Positions 1-7,284 of a DNA stretch of 64,000 bases are shown piece by piece. The stretch comes from Thermoplasmatota archaeon. Lineage in GTDB: Archaea; Thermoplasmatota; Thermoplasmata; UBA10834. The notes under the pieces are model-generated. The model was not told where the DNA came from. It made no database searches and saw only the letters and a program-made list of their open reading frames with translations. Numbering within the stretch: the stretch's first letter is position 1; every line of letters starts with the position of its first letter. The stretch covers positions 62,001-126,000 of the forward strand of contig JAHIRF010000005.1 of NCBI GenBank assembly GCA_018818785.1. The letters are read 5' to 3'. The translations under genes were made by a program, and so were the position numbers.

Positions 1-300
1 TATCGCGTCCTCGGCCGCGCCGAGGGACCGCGCAGGATTTGTCAGCGTGTAATTGGCAAGGTCTGGATCGAACTTCTCAATGGATGAGAACTCAACGTAT
101 ATACTTCGCACGTCTGGATATAGGTCGGCGATGGTGGAGACTTGGTGCCTTCGCTCCTGATCTCCGAGGAACTCTTCCCATATCGCTACTAGATCTTCAG
201 GTGTGTAATCCTTGGGCGTCGGTTCTCCCCCCGTTTCAGTCGATGAAGCATGATTCCGATAGACCCTTAAGAAGGGGTATGGAATGGCAGTTTGATACAA
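1..300 (-). CDS. mcm: Replicative DNA helicase MCM, N-terminal fragment (runs off the window)
   Basis: Not in the ORF track because it is open at the window edge. The minus strand reads a protein with the stretch DLYPDVRSIYVEFSSIEKF followed by DPDLANYTLTNP. This matches the start of archaeal MCM (the YPxVRSIxVxF and FDPDLA block of the N-terminal domain). MCM forms the hexameric ring that unwinds DNA at the fork. The start is uncertain: no ATG lies in frame before a TAG stop, so a TTG at 300 is proposed, about 35 nt after a TATA-like ACTATACTT. An ATG near 251 is in another frame. The gene lies 40 nt downstream of tsr3 on the same strand. The AAA+ part is outside the window. Confidence 0.8.
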   Translation of the reverse strand, partial: MYQTAIPYPFLRVYRNHASSTETGGEPTPKDYTPEDLVAIWEEFLGDQERRHQVSTIADLYPDVRSIYVEFSSIEKFDPDLANYTLTNPARSLGAAEDAI

Positions 301-340
301 ATGGTTTTGCTACTCTATATCCGCCCTTACAAGTATAGTC

Positions 341-862
341 TCAGGGCGCACGTCCCACGATATCGTTCTGGATCGCACAGACTTCGGCACTAGTCTCTAC
401 GGATGCGTACGCGTCAAGTATCTCTCTGTTCACCTCTATGAACACTGGCCCCCACTTGAACCTGGACATCACCCTCTCGGCCTGCTCCGGGAAACCGAGT
501 ATATAAATAGCCGCGGCGAGCGCCTCTGCAGTCGTCAGCTTCTGTGCCTTGCCGAAGTTGGTCGGGTTCGCGGCGAGGACGAACGGGAGAGCACGGTGTC
601 TGAGCCCCGCGCGGACGAACGGGAACTTCGAGAGCTGGTTCCAGGAGCAATCGACAGCGAGAAGACCCAGCTTCATCACGGCATCCCGGTCCTCCCTCGA
701 TATGGACTTCTCGGCTTCCGGGTCGAGGACTATCGAGCCACCCGGTATGCGTGACCTGTCCCTGACCGACCTCGCCTCTTCGAACTTCGTGAGCCTCGCG
801 GCGGTACATTTGCGGGGGTCGTCTTCGTGCTCCATCAAGATGTATAGACGTATCTGCTGCAT
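341..862 (-). CDS. tsr3: Tsr3-type rRNA aminocarboxypropyltransferase (DUF367)
   Basis: The 173-residue product carries the family blocks in order: EHEDDPRKCTAARL near residue 11, LDPEAEKSISREDR, the VDCSW motif near residue 70, LPFVLAANPTNFGKAQKL, LTTAEALAAAIYILG and a C-terminal FKWGPVFIEVN. Tsr3 enzymes transfer the aminocarboxypropyl group of SAM to a modified pseudouridine in the decoding region of small-subunit rRNA. The length fits archaeal members. It is read toward mcm with a 40 nt gap, so the two may be cotranscribed. A long ORF at 414-1121 covers the same DNA in another frame and looks like a shadow. Confidence 0.92.
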   Translation of the reverse strand: MQQIRLYILMEHEDDPRKCTAARLTKFEEARSVRDRSRIPGGSIVLDPEAEKSISREDRDAVMKLGLLAVDCSWNQLSKFPFVRAGLRHRALPFVLAANPTNFGKAQKLTTAEALAAAIYILGFPEQAERVMSRFKWGPVFIEVNREILDAYASVETSAEVCAIQNDIVGRAP

Positions 863-1070
863 CTCGTTGAGTGAGTGACAGCCATAGTATTTTAGGATAT
901 GTCGGGAGAGCTGGACAAGGGTTCATAAAGGTGGGATGGATATGTGATAGTGCCACCGTGACGAAAGAATTCCTGCTGATGTGATGATGAAAGACGGGCG
1001 ATCGGAGTGGCAGAGCTGGGCATCTCACGAGATGCCGATGTTCGGACATCGGAAAAGGATGGAAGTCTGC

Positions 1071-1505
1071 ATGGTCACTGGATTCGACTACCTTAGCCAC
1101 GACAGGGCTTTGCGTGAGCATTGGCTGAAACGGTTTGTAGCCCTGATGATAGATTTCGCCATAGTGTACACGCCGATTTGGATCGTATGGATCGCGCTCG
1201 GTCTTCCGCTGCTATTCCCAGGCTACTTCGCCGGTGTGGCACTGTTCGCATATTCATTCCTCTTCGAATCCACAATAGGAGGGACCGTGGGGAAGATGAT
1301 GGTCCACATGAAAGCGGTTCCGATCCATGGGACCATGTCTCCGTCACAGGCGCTCATAAGGAACTTCACCAAGGTGTTCCCGATCTTCCTCATCCTCGAC
1401 TGGATAATAGGGATGGCGGTCGACACTAAGGATCCCAGGCAGAAATGGACGGACCAAGTCGCGCACACTGCGGTCATCGTCTACGACCATCCGAGAGCGC
1501 CTTGA
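1071..1505 (+). CDS. RDD-family integral membrane protein
   Basis: The product has the arrangement of small RDD proteins: LKRFVALMIDFAIVY opens the first membrane helix (RDD-type Arg and Asp around residues 19 and 26), a second hydrophobic segment LFPGYFAGVALFAYSFLFE follows, then TIGGTVGKMMVHMKAV, and a third helix VFPIFLILDWIIGMAV before DPRQKWTDQVAHTAVIVY. These features are typical of the family, whose role is mostly unknown (some members are linked to ion homeostasis). The track starts at 981, but the first 30 codons look non-coding. ATG 1071 follows a weak GGAAG site, and ATG 1059 is an alternative. Divergent from tsr3. Confidence 0.8.
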   Translation: MVTGFDYLSHDRALREHWLKRFVALMIDFAIVYTPIWIVWIALGLPLLFPGYFAGVALFAYSFLFESTIGGTVGKMMVHMKAVPIHGTMSPSQALIRNFTKVFPIFLILDWIIGMAVDTKDPRQKWTDQVAHTAVIVYDHPRAP

Positions 1506-1508
1506 GAG

Positions 1509-1757
1509 TCATTCGGGGAGGCTCCACAGCCAACCCCGCCTCTCGTGCGACACTTCTCCTCGGATGAGTCCCTTCCTCCGCATCTTCGTAAGGAAGATCA
1601 CGGTCTGATCGGGACACTTCTTCTCCTGTGCAGCTGCGAGCAGCTCGATCTCCATGGTCGTCAATGGTCCTCTCGAACGCAATATGGCGATGACGAAAGA
1701 CTCGGCGTCGGAGGGGGTCATCGATACGATCGAATCGTGGCCCATCGAATCCCCCAT
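1509..1757 (-). CDS. Small winged-helix DNA-binding protein
   Basis: An 82-residue protein consisting of little more than one winged helix: DAESFVIAILRSRGPLTTMEIELLAAAQEKKCPDQTVIFLTKMRRKGLIRGEVSHERRGWLWSLP. The pattern of a helix, a short turn (GPLTTMEI), a recognition-type helix and a basic wing is that of MarR/PadR-like archaeal domains. The target is unknown. It lies convergent to the RDD gene, only 3 nt past its stop, and 162 nt beyond the pilin stop on the same strand. Met 5 or Met 13 could also be the start. Confidence 0.65.
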   Translation of the reverse strand: MGDSMGHDSIVSMTPSDAESFVIAILRSRGPLTTMEIELLAAAQEKKCPDQTVIFLTKMRRKGLIRGEVSHERRGWLWSLPE

Positions 1758-1919
1758 GTGTGTGGATGTTAATCCCTGTTGCCGTCATTAAGAGATGATA
1801 CGGGGGGATCCTCGGGACTGGAGTCGTGAAAATGGAATCGCGAGAAGATGATGATGAAGAATCGAGAAATAGTAGAAATGGAAGGGGTTTTATTTGACCA
1901 ACTCAAGCACACGATCCGT
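1758..1919. other. Intergenic stretch after the pilin gene
   Basis: 162 nt without a convincing ORF. Read on the minus strand, the DNA just after the pilin stop becomes pyrimidine-rich (ACCCCTTCCATTTCTACT), which would suit a poly-U type archaeal terminator for the pilin transcript. No repeat or RNA fold stands out. Confidence 0.4.
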
Positions 1920-2435
1920 CTAACCGTTGAAGTTGATGGAAGTCATCGAGCTTGCGGTCGGACCGTATATCAGGGTTATCGTGTAGGTGCTTGTGCTCAA
2001 GAACGAGACTGCAGTCACGGAGAAATAGTCGCCCTGGTTCGCGTATCCGTTACCAGATAGATCCGTCACGCTCAGAGACACCACAAGAGTGCCCAGAGTC
2101 ACTGTCCCGAAGTAGTTCCTGTCACCAGCGCCATCATCGAGGTCGCCCTGTGTGAGGTTTGTCCAACCCTCGTCGTTCGTTCCGTCAGATATCAGAACGT
2201 CTACATCTGTCCACAACGTCTCAATGCTCACGGCTGCCAAGGTCAACTTCACACCATTCGTGATGGTGCCCTTTGTCAGCTGAGTGGTCGGTGTCTGCTG
2301 GCTAGTACCTCCGAATCCCAGAACCATCACGTACAAGACGGCTGCTAGGACGACGGTGATCGCGACCATCAAGATGGTAGCAATAACCGGAGATACTGCT
2401 TCGGCATCCTTGCGGATTGCCCAAATTCGCTTCAT
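1920..2435 (-). CDS. Type IV pilin / archaellin-like protein with class III signal
   Basis: The N-terminus, MKRIWAIRKDAEAVSPVIAT followed by an uninterrupted hydrophobic run ILMVAITVVLAAVLYVMV, is the pattern of archaeal pilins with the pilin_N (DUF1628) motif. Cleavage by a PilD/PibD-type peptidase is expected just before the hydrophobic helix. The remaining 130 residues are Thr/Ser/Gly/Asp-rich and beta-like (for example TLGTLVVSLSVTDLSG), as expected for the exposed pilin head. Expression signals are strong: a TATA box and the SD AGGAGG 7 nt before the ATG. Three KaiC-like genes lie 262 nt upstream on the same strand. No pilus assembly ATPase is in the window. Confidence 0.88.
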   Translation of the reverse strand: MKRIWAIRKDAEAVSPVIATILMVAITVVLAAVLYVMVLGFGGTSQQTPTTQLTKGTITNGVKLTLAAVSIETLWTDVDVLISDGTNDEGWTNLTQGDLDDGAGDRNYFGTVTLGTLVVSLSVTDLSGNGYANQGDYFSVTAVSFLSTSTYTITLIYGPTASSMTSINFNG

Positions 2436-2493
2436 GTTATGTCCTCCTTGCGAACCTTTCGGCCCGCTTGAAGGTATTAACCGCTGGGCAGGG

Positions 2494-2503
2494 CTTATAT
2501 AGC
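2494..2503 (-). promoter_or_regulatory. Promoter of the pilin gene
   Basis: On the minus strand GCTATATAAG reads as a near-ideal archaeal TATA box about 60 nt before the pilin ATG, and the transcript would carry the strong ribosome site AGGAGGACATAACATG. Most genes in this window lack such an SD, so this is a well-expressed leadered gene. Confidence 0.7.
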
Positions 2504-2591
2504 TTTCCGGCTGGTTATCATCATCGAGCGTTCACGACTTCGCTCAATGCCGAAGTGGAACATCTGGCTATGTCGCAAAATCATGAAGCTA

Positions 2592-2610
2592 AAGAAGACT
2601 TAGTCTTCTT
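2592..2610. terminator. 8-bp perfect hairpin between the KaiC cluster and the pilin promoter
   Basis: AAGAAGAC-TTA-GTCTTCTT is a perfect 8-bp inverted repeat with a 3-nt loop. It lies after the last KaiC-like gene and before the pilin TATA box. It may end the KaiC transcript or serve as a palindromic operator of the pilin gene. The sequence does not decide between them. Confidence 0.45.
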
Positions 2611-2697
2611 ACTACAGTATTATCGTTTAAATAACGTCGCTTTTTGCCGAAACGTCGCCATTGTGATAACGGCGTTACTGGTTCCAGATGGACTTTT

Positions 2698-3423
2698 TCA
2701 GCAGGTCCGGATGCCCGTCTGATCGAATGTGCACGGCAGGATCCCGACTAAGCCTGGCCTGTTTCGGACCTTCTGCACGACGATGTACTTCTTGAACTCC
2801 TGTCCGATCTTCTCCCTGTCGAGCTCGAATATCACGTCCGCGAGGTCCTCAATGCTGCTCTGGATACGGGACTCGTGGACGCCCTTGAGCATAGTCATCA
2901 AAGTGACGCTCTCCGAGTGCTGCGTATGCGCCTTTATCGTGCGCATGGCCATGAGCACCTCCGAGCTGTCATAGTTCTCGAGGAAGAAGTCAAGCGAGTT
3001 GATGACCACCCTGAAAGGAGGTGTGATCTTCGATATCTCATATGCGAGGAAGGTCAGGAAGTTCTCTTCCTTGCCCGCGTCCTTGTCCTTGATCCGTCGG
3101 ATATCCTGGAGCGTTATACCTTCCTGCCTGAACTTGCTGATCTCAAGTTTCTTTGCGAGCACGTTCTCATAGTACTTCGTGCCGATATTGACTATGTTGA
3201 TATCCGTCCTCCACCCGTGCTCGCGCATTATGCTCATGACGTCCTCGTCCCTCTCCGTTGACGTGAAGTAGGTCACCGGCTCCTGTCCCGTGGATGCGAA
3301 CTGCTTCGCGAAGAATTCTGCTCCAGATCCAGGACCCCCTACGACCAGGACGGTCGATCCCTTCAGGACGCCTCCGCCGAGGTGGTCGTTGAGAGCGGGT
3401 ATGCCCATGCTCGTCAGGTTCAT
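2698..3423 (-). CDS. KaiC/RecA-like protein with lost Walker A lysine
   Basis: The 241-residue product begins like a KaiC domain (SMGIPALNDHLGGGVLKGSTVLVVG). Where the P-loop should be, it reads GGPGSGAEFFAKQF, so the lysine and following Thr/Ser of GxGK(S/T) are replaced by Ala-Glu. A Walker B-like strand is present (FRVVINSLDFFLENY). The C-terminus (LADVIFELDREKIGQEFKKYIVVQKVR) keeps the usual KaiC layout. ATP hydrolysis is therefore doubtful, and a sensory or scaffolding partner of the intact ATPase at 4012-4767 is more likely. It follows the middle gene after 1 nt. The target is unknown. Confidence 0.8.
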   Translation of the reverse strand: MNLTSMGIPALNDHLGGGVLKGSTVLVVGGPGSGAEFFAKQFASTGQEPVTYFTSTERDEDVMSIMREHGWRTDINIVNIGTKYYENVLAKKLEISKFRQEGITLQDIRRIKDKDAGKEENFLTFLAYEISKITPPFRVVINSLDFFLENYDSSEVLMAMRTIKAHTQHSESVTLMTMLKGVHESRIQSSIEDLADVIFELDREKIGQEFKKYIVVQKVRNRPGLVGILPCTFDQTGIRTC

Positions 3424-3424
3424 C

Positions 3425-4015
3425 TCAGTCCCCCGGCTTGCCTATTCGTATGACCTGGTCGCAGACCAGGTTCACCAGGTTCACGATCTCGGGTGTCGAG
3501 TGCTCCTCGACAGACAATATGATCGTGTATGCATCCTTCGCCCTGAGCCCGGACACCAATATGTGAAGGAACTCGGAGAGGATCCAGTTGTTGTTGTGGA
3601 TAGAGAGGGAGTTGATCGAATCTAGCACGACCAGCTTGTTCTTCGACGGTGACATCCTTATGAGATATTCGACTTTCAGCATGATGTTCTCGAGCATCGT
3701 GGGACTCTCGACCAGGGATGCGTGCTCGTCCTTCTGCGCGGCCGTGGTGCCCATCATTATGTGCGAGATGCAATCGACGAAGTACATGCGAGATGTGTCA
3801 ATGTCGAGGGCATCCAACACTCGTTTTATGGCCTCGAACGAGATGGTCGCCGTGACGTATATCGTGTCCATGTCCTTCTTGCGGGCGAAGATGTCCAGCA
3901 CCCCGCGCATGACTTCGAGGTAGCTATCGACGCTCATCTGCAACGAGACTGCTGACCCTGGGGAGAGTTCGGAAAGCTGTGCGGCTATCCCCTGCGGGGT
4001 ATTGGCGTCGCTCAT
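3425..4015 (-). CDS. P-loop-less KaiC-related protein (middle gene of the cluster)
   Basis: The 196-residue protein has no Walker A. It keeps later strands of the RecA fold: IYVTATISFEAIKRVLDALDIDTSRMYFVDCISHIM, a Walker B-like KNKLVVLDSINSLSI and a KaiC-like SEFLHILVSGLRAKDAYTIILSVEE. It resembles the truncated KaiC-like and DUF835/DUF7504-type proteins that accompany KaiC ATPases in archaea. The exact family was not verified. Its start overlaps the stop of the upstream ATPase by 4 nt (ATGA), so the two are almost surely translated together. Confidence 0.75.
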   Translation of the reverse strand: MSDANTPQGIAAQLSELSPGSAVSLQMSVDSYLEVMRGVLDIFARKKDMDTIYVTATISFEAIKRVLDALDIDTSRMYFVDCISHIMMGTTAAQKDEHASLVESPTMLENIMLKVEYLIRMSPSKNKLVVLDSINSLSIHNNNWILSEFLHILVSGLRAKDAYTIILSVEEHSTPEIVNLVNLVCDQVIRIGKPGD

Positions 4016-4767
4016 GTCCCAGCACTCCCTCCTTTCAGAAGTGGCACGAGAAGCACACCTACCGGTGTCAGATCGAGCACGTATTTCGCTCGGCTGTGCA
4101 TGGTTCCGCGCATCTTGATCACCTGCAGTGTGCGCAGGAGGTCTCCTCTCCGTTCCAGGTTCGACATGAGCATGATACCGTCGGCAATTGCCTCCTCGAC
4201 GCCGAACAGGGAGTATGCATTGGAATGCGGTGCCACCTCACTCACAAGTATCGATGTGCACCTGAGGTCCGAGAGCGCCTTGCTCAATTTGAGGACGAAG
4301 TCGCGTATCTTCTCCGGCGTCTTGAGCTTGTAGCATACGGAAGTGATGGAATCTATGACCAACCGCTTGGTGTTCAGCTCCCTGACCAGGCTGCTTATCG
4401 ACGCGACGAGGAGGTCGATCTCCTCCATCGACAGCTCCGCCTTGGTCATGCCCAGCCGATCATACATGGCGGGGAGGTCGACGAAGACCAGTTTGCCCGA
4501 CTTCAATAGGTCCTTATCGAAGAATCTGTAGGGTATTATGTTCGCCAGGAGTTTCTCGGAGTTCTCGGTCACTGATATGAACAACGAGTTCTCGTTGTTC
4601 AGAGCGCCGTGGATGAGAAACTCGAGAGCGAGAGATGTCTTGCCAGTGCCACAACTGCCAGTGAGAATGACAGTGTTGTCTGTGGGTATGCCACCATACA
4701 ATATGGTGTCGAGACCGTCGATACCTGTCGCGCAGCGGACGCGATCACCTGTTCTCGGCTCCATCAT
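4012..4767 (-). CDS. KaiC-like ATPase with intact P-loop (first gene of cluster 1)
   Basis: A 251-residue single-domain KaiC homologue. The KaiC signature TGIDGLDTILYGGIP is near residue 15, Walker A GSCGTGKT is at residues 37-44, a Walker B strand NTKRLVIDSITSVCY lies near residue 135, and LQVIKMRGTMHSRAKYVLDLTPVGV closes the domain as in KaiC proteins. Archaeal one-domain KaiC proteins are signalling ATPases. ArlH of the archaellum belongs to the same superfamily. It heads a three-gene unit whose other members have lost the P-loop. A divergent promoter region separates it from the HPS gene. Confidence 0.88.
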   Translation of the reverse strand: MMEPRTGDRVRCATGIDGLDTILYGGIPTDNTVILTGSCGTGKTSLALEFLIHGALNNENSLFISVTENSEKLLANIIPYRFFDKDLLKSGKLVFVDLPAMYDRLGMTKAELSMEEIDLLVASISSLVRELNTKRLVIDSITSVCYKLKTPEKIRDFVLKLSKALSDLRCTSILVSEVAPHSNAYSLFGVEEAIADGIMLMSNLERRGDLLRTLQVIKMRGTMHSRAKYVLDLTPVGVLLVPLLKGGSAGT

Positions 4768-4876
4768 TCTTTATGAATACCATGGTTCGCATATTATTGT
4801 TTCTTATGCGTAGGCACGTGCACATCATTGGATGATGCGACACTTTTTTATCAGGGCAGGTGGGTCATTCATCTCG

Positions 4877-6169
4877 ATGAAACCCGTACTTCAGGTCGCG
4901 CTCGACCTAGTGCAAGGCGAGAGGGCCCTCGAGATCGCTAAGGAGGCGGTCAGTGGGGGAGTCGACTGGATAGAGGCGGGCACTCCATTGATCAAGAGCG
5001 AAGGAGTGGAAATCATCAGAAAGCTCAAGAAGAGCTTTCCTGCAAATACGATAGTTGCAGATATGAAGACCATCGATGTCGGTGGAGCTGAGGTCGAGAT
5101 AGCTGCGAAGTCAGGTGCCGATGTTGTGGTCATACTGGGCCTGTCGTCCGACCCCACGATAACCGAGGCGATCCTGAGCGCCAGGCAATACGGCGCCAAG
5201 ATCATGGTCGACCTGTTCAACGTCGAGGACAAACCTGCGAGGGCTAAGAGGGTCGAGGAGATGGGGGCCGATTACGTCTGCGTCCATGTAGGAGTGGATG
5301 AGCAGATGGTCGGAGGTTCGCCCCTCGGAGAGCTCAAGAGCGTGGTCGAGGCGGTGAGGATCCCGGTGGCTGCCGCGGGCGGCATAAACAGTGAGACCGC
5401 CACGGATGTGATGGATGCTGGGGCGATGATCGTCATCGTCGGTGGAGCCATAATAAAAGCGATGGATGTGCCGTCTGCCACGAAGACGATCAAGGATGCG
5501 ATGGTATCCGGCGAGAAGAGGATGTCCGAGCTGTTCAGGAAATACTCCGCGGATGAGCTCTTCGAAGCTTTCTCGAAGGTATCGTCCCCCAACGTGACCG
5601 ATGCCCAACACAAGAGAGGTGCCATGAAGGGTATACTCCCCCGGATAGCTCATAACGTGAAGATGGTCGGGCGCGCCGTCACAGTCCAGACGTTCAACGG
5701 GGACTGGGCGAAATCAGTGGAAGCCGTCGACCGCGCGTCCGAAGGCGATGTGATAGTGGTCGATGCCTGTGGCGGAGACATCGCGGTCTGGGGAGAACTG
5801 GCTTCATGGAGCTGCAAGACGAAAGGAGTCGCGGGTGTGGTGATCGATGGCGCCACCAGGGACGTCGACTCCATAATCGACATGGGATTCCCATGCTTCT
5901 CAAGACATATATCGTCCAACGCCGGGGAACCGAAGGGATATGGCGGGATAGGTCAGGAGATCGTTTGCGGTGGTATCACGGTCCGCACTGGCGATTGGGT
6001 GATAGGTGACGAGAGTGGCGTCGTCGTGGTGCCGCAGGAGAACGCCGTCGAGGTGGCGAACCGGGCATTGGATGTCATGGAGAGAGAGAACCGTATTCGA
6101 GAGGAGATAAAACGGGGCGGTACACTCTCAAGTGTTCTTAAGCTCGAGAAATGGGAAAAGGTTGGTTGA
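4877..6169 (+). CDS. 3-hexulose-6-phosphate synthase fused to an RraA-like domain
   Basis: Residues 1-205 form an OMP-decarboxylase-type TIM barrel of the HPS family: LQVALDLVQGERALEIA, DWIEAGTPLIKSEG, VADMKTIDVGG, HVGVDEQ and VAAAGGINSET. Residues 225-430 are an RraA/HMG-aldolase-like domain with GVVIDGATRDVDSI holding its usual Arg-Asp. The fusion is known in several archaea. HPS interconverts ribulose 5-phosphate plus formaldehyde and hexulose 6-phosphate, in archaea mostly for pentose formation. The RraA half's role is unsettled. ATG 4877 is chosen because the barrel begins there and a TATA-like TTTTTTATC lies 25 nt before, suggesting a leaderless start. The track start at 4832 adds 15 unlikely residues. 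Confidence 0.9.
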   Translation: MKPVLQVALDLVQGERALEIAKEAVSGGVDWIEAGTPLIKSEGVEIIRKLKKSFPANTIVADMKTIDVGGAEVEIAAKSGADVVVILGLSSDPTITEAILSARQYGAKIMVDLFNVEDKPARAKRVEEMGADYVCVHVGVDEQMVGGSPLGELKSVVEAVRIPVAAAGGINSETATDVMDAGAMIVIVGGAIIKAMDVPSATKTIKDAMVSGEKRMSELFRKYSADELFEAFSKVSSPNVTDAQHKRGAMKGILPRIAHNVKMVGRAVTVQTFNGDWAKSVEAVDRASEGDVIVVDACGGDIAVWGELASWSCKTKGVAGVVIDGATRDVDSIIDMGFPCFSRHISSNAGEPKGYGGIGQEIVCGGITVRTGDWVIGDESGVVVVPQENAVEVANRALDVMERENRIREEIKRGGTLSSVLKLEKWEKVG

Positions 6170-6181
6170 AAGCGTTTCTGA

Positions 6182-7057
6182 TCAGCCTATGAAGCCCGTC
6201 TCGTCTGCGAGTTCGCGGAGACGCTTAATCCTCACATCCATCGGCGGGTGTGTCATGAACAGTGAGATCATCATCCCACCGCCCCTGAAGGGGTTCACGA
6301 TGAACAGCGAGGACGTTGCTGGGCTCCCACGTTGCATCGGCTTGCGCATGTTGCCTTTCTCGAGCTTCTCGAGGGCGCGTGCGAGAGCGAGCGGGCGCTG
6401 TATCATCAACGCTCCTTCGCGGTCGGCTTTGTACTCCCTGTTACGGGATATGGCCAGCTGGATCAACATGGCTGCGATCGGGGCCGTTACGGCGACCACC
6501 AGCAGTAGGATCATGTTTCCATTCCCCCTCCTGCCGAAAAGCGAGTTCCACAAGACCATGCGAGAGGCGAACGCTATGGCGCCCGCGATCGTGGCAGCGA
6601 CGGACATGATCAGGATGTCCCTGTTCTTGACATGGGCCATCTCATGCGCGAGCACCCCCTCGAGCTCATCGTCGCTCAGGAGCACCATTATCCCCTCAGT
6701 GGCCGCGACCACGGCGTTCTTCTTGTTGCGACCGGTCGCGAAGGCGTTCGGGTTCTGCGTCGGGACTATGGCGATTCTGGGCATCGGCAGGTCGGCCTTG
6801 AGGCAGATGCCCCTGACCAGCTTGTGAAGCCTCGGTGCCTCCGCCTCGGAGACGATCTTCGCACGGTATGACCATAGTACTATCTTGGCGCTCAGGAAAT
6901 AGGATATCACGTTCATGATGGCGGCGAGTCCAAGGAACAGTGCTGCACCGAGGATCCAGTTACCTTCCATGAAGACGCCGCCCAGCACGTAACCGATGCC
7001 CGTGAAGAGCAGCATCAGCACCATGAAGAGGCCCATCGTTCGCAAAGTGACGTTCAT
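6182..7057 (-). CDS. htpX: HtpX-family membrane zinc metalloprotease (M48)
   Basis: The 291-residue protein has two N-terminal membrane helices (residues 8-30 and 36-58), the NPNAFATG block, the zinc motif HEMAH near residue 139 within LEGVLAHEMAHVKNRDI, two more hydrophobic segments and the third-ligand region SRNREYKADREGA. HtpX degrades damaged membrane proteins at the inner face of the membrane. All catalytic residues are present. It is convergent with the HPS-RraA gene 12 nt away. The C-terminus ends with the usual HPPMDVRIKRL. Confidence 0.95.
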   Translation of the reverse strand: MNVTLRTMGLFMVLMLLFTGIGYVLGGVFMEGNWILGAALFLGLAAIMNVISYFLSAKIVLWSYRAKIVSEAEAPRLHKLVRGICLKADLPMPRIAIVPTQNPNAFATGRNKKNAVVAATEGIMVLLSDDELEGVLAHEMAHVKNRDILIMSVAATIAGAIAFASRMVLWNSLFGRRGNGNMILLLVVAVTAPIAAMLIQLAISRNREYKADREGALMIQRPLALARALEKLEKGNMRKPMQRGSPATSSLFIVNPFRGGGMMISLFMTHPPMDVRIKRLRELADETGFIG

Positions 7058-7201
7058 TCTCTACCTCACCCCAGCATAGGTATTAGCAGTTCAATGCTTC
7101 GAGGACAATCACACAAGGGGCAGATAAGAATGTTTCGACGTGAAGCCACCCGATTTCACCGAAAATGAGGCTCTGACTCGACCGTTTTTGCTGTTGAAAC
7201 G

Positions 7202-7211
7202 TATATATTTA
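7202..7211 (+). promoter_or_regulatory. TATA box of the GlcD-type oxidoreductase gene
   Basis: TATATATTTA preceded by purine-rich GAAACG fits a BRE/TATA element. It predicts transcription from about 7231-7234, which gives a leader of about 52 nt before ATG 7285. Confidence 0.6.
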
Positions 7212-7230
7212 TTGGGAATGACCGCTTTCC

Positions 7231-7284
7231 TCCAAAGGTGGTTAAGGCCACCCAGTAACCGGTCATCACCTGAAAGGTGTTATA
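7231..7284 (+). promoter_or_regulatory. Structured 5' leader able to mask the ribosome-binding site
   Basis: Two hairpins fit into the predicted leader. The first is GGTGG(7237)-TTAAGG-CCACC(7252). The second is CACCT(7267)-GAA-AGGTG(7279), whose right arm is the SD AGGTG placed 5 nt before ATG 7285. The left arm GGTG of the first hairpin is also complementary to CACC of the second, so an alternative fold would free the SD. This is the layout of a translational switch. No known riboswitch class was recognised. Confidence 0.5.

Noticed and set aside
39-338. 99-aa plus-strand ORF at the window start
   Set aside because: It lies antisense to the region that reads as MCM on the minus strand and has no recognisable motif, so it is a shadow.
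414-1121. 235-aa minus-strand ORF over tsr3 and the RDD gene
   Set aside because: It overlaps two genes with clear family motifs, and its own sequence is low in hydrophobic order; a shadow frame.
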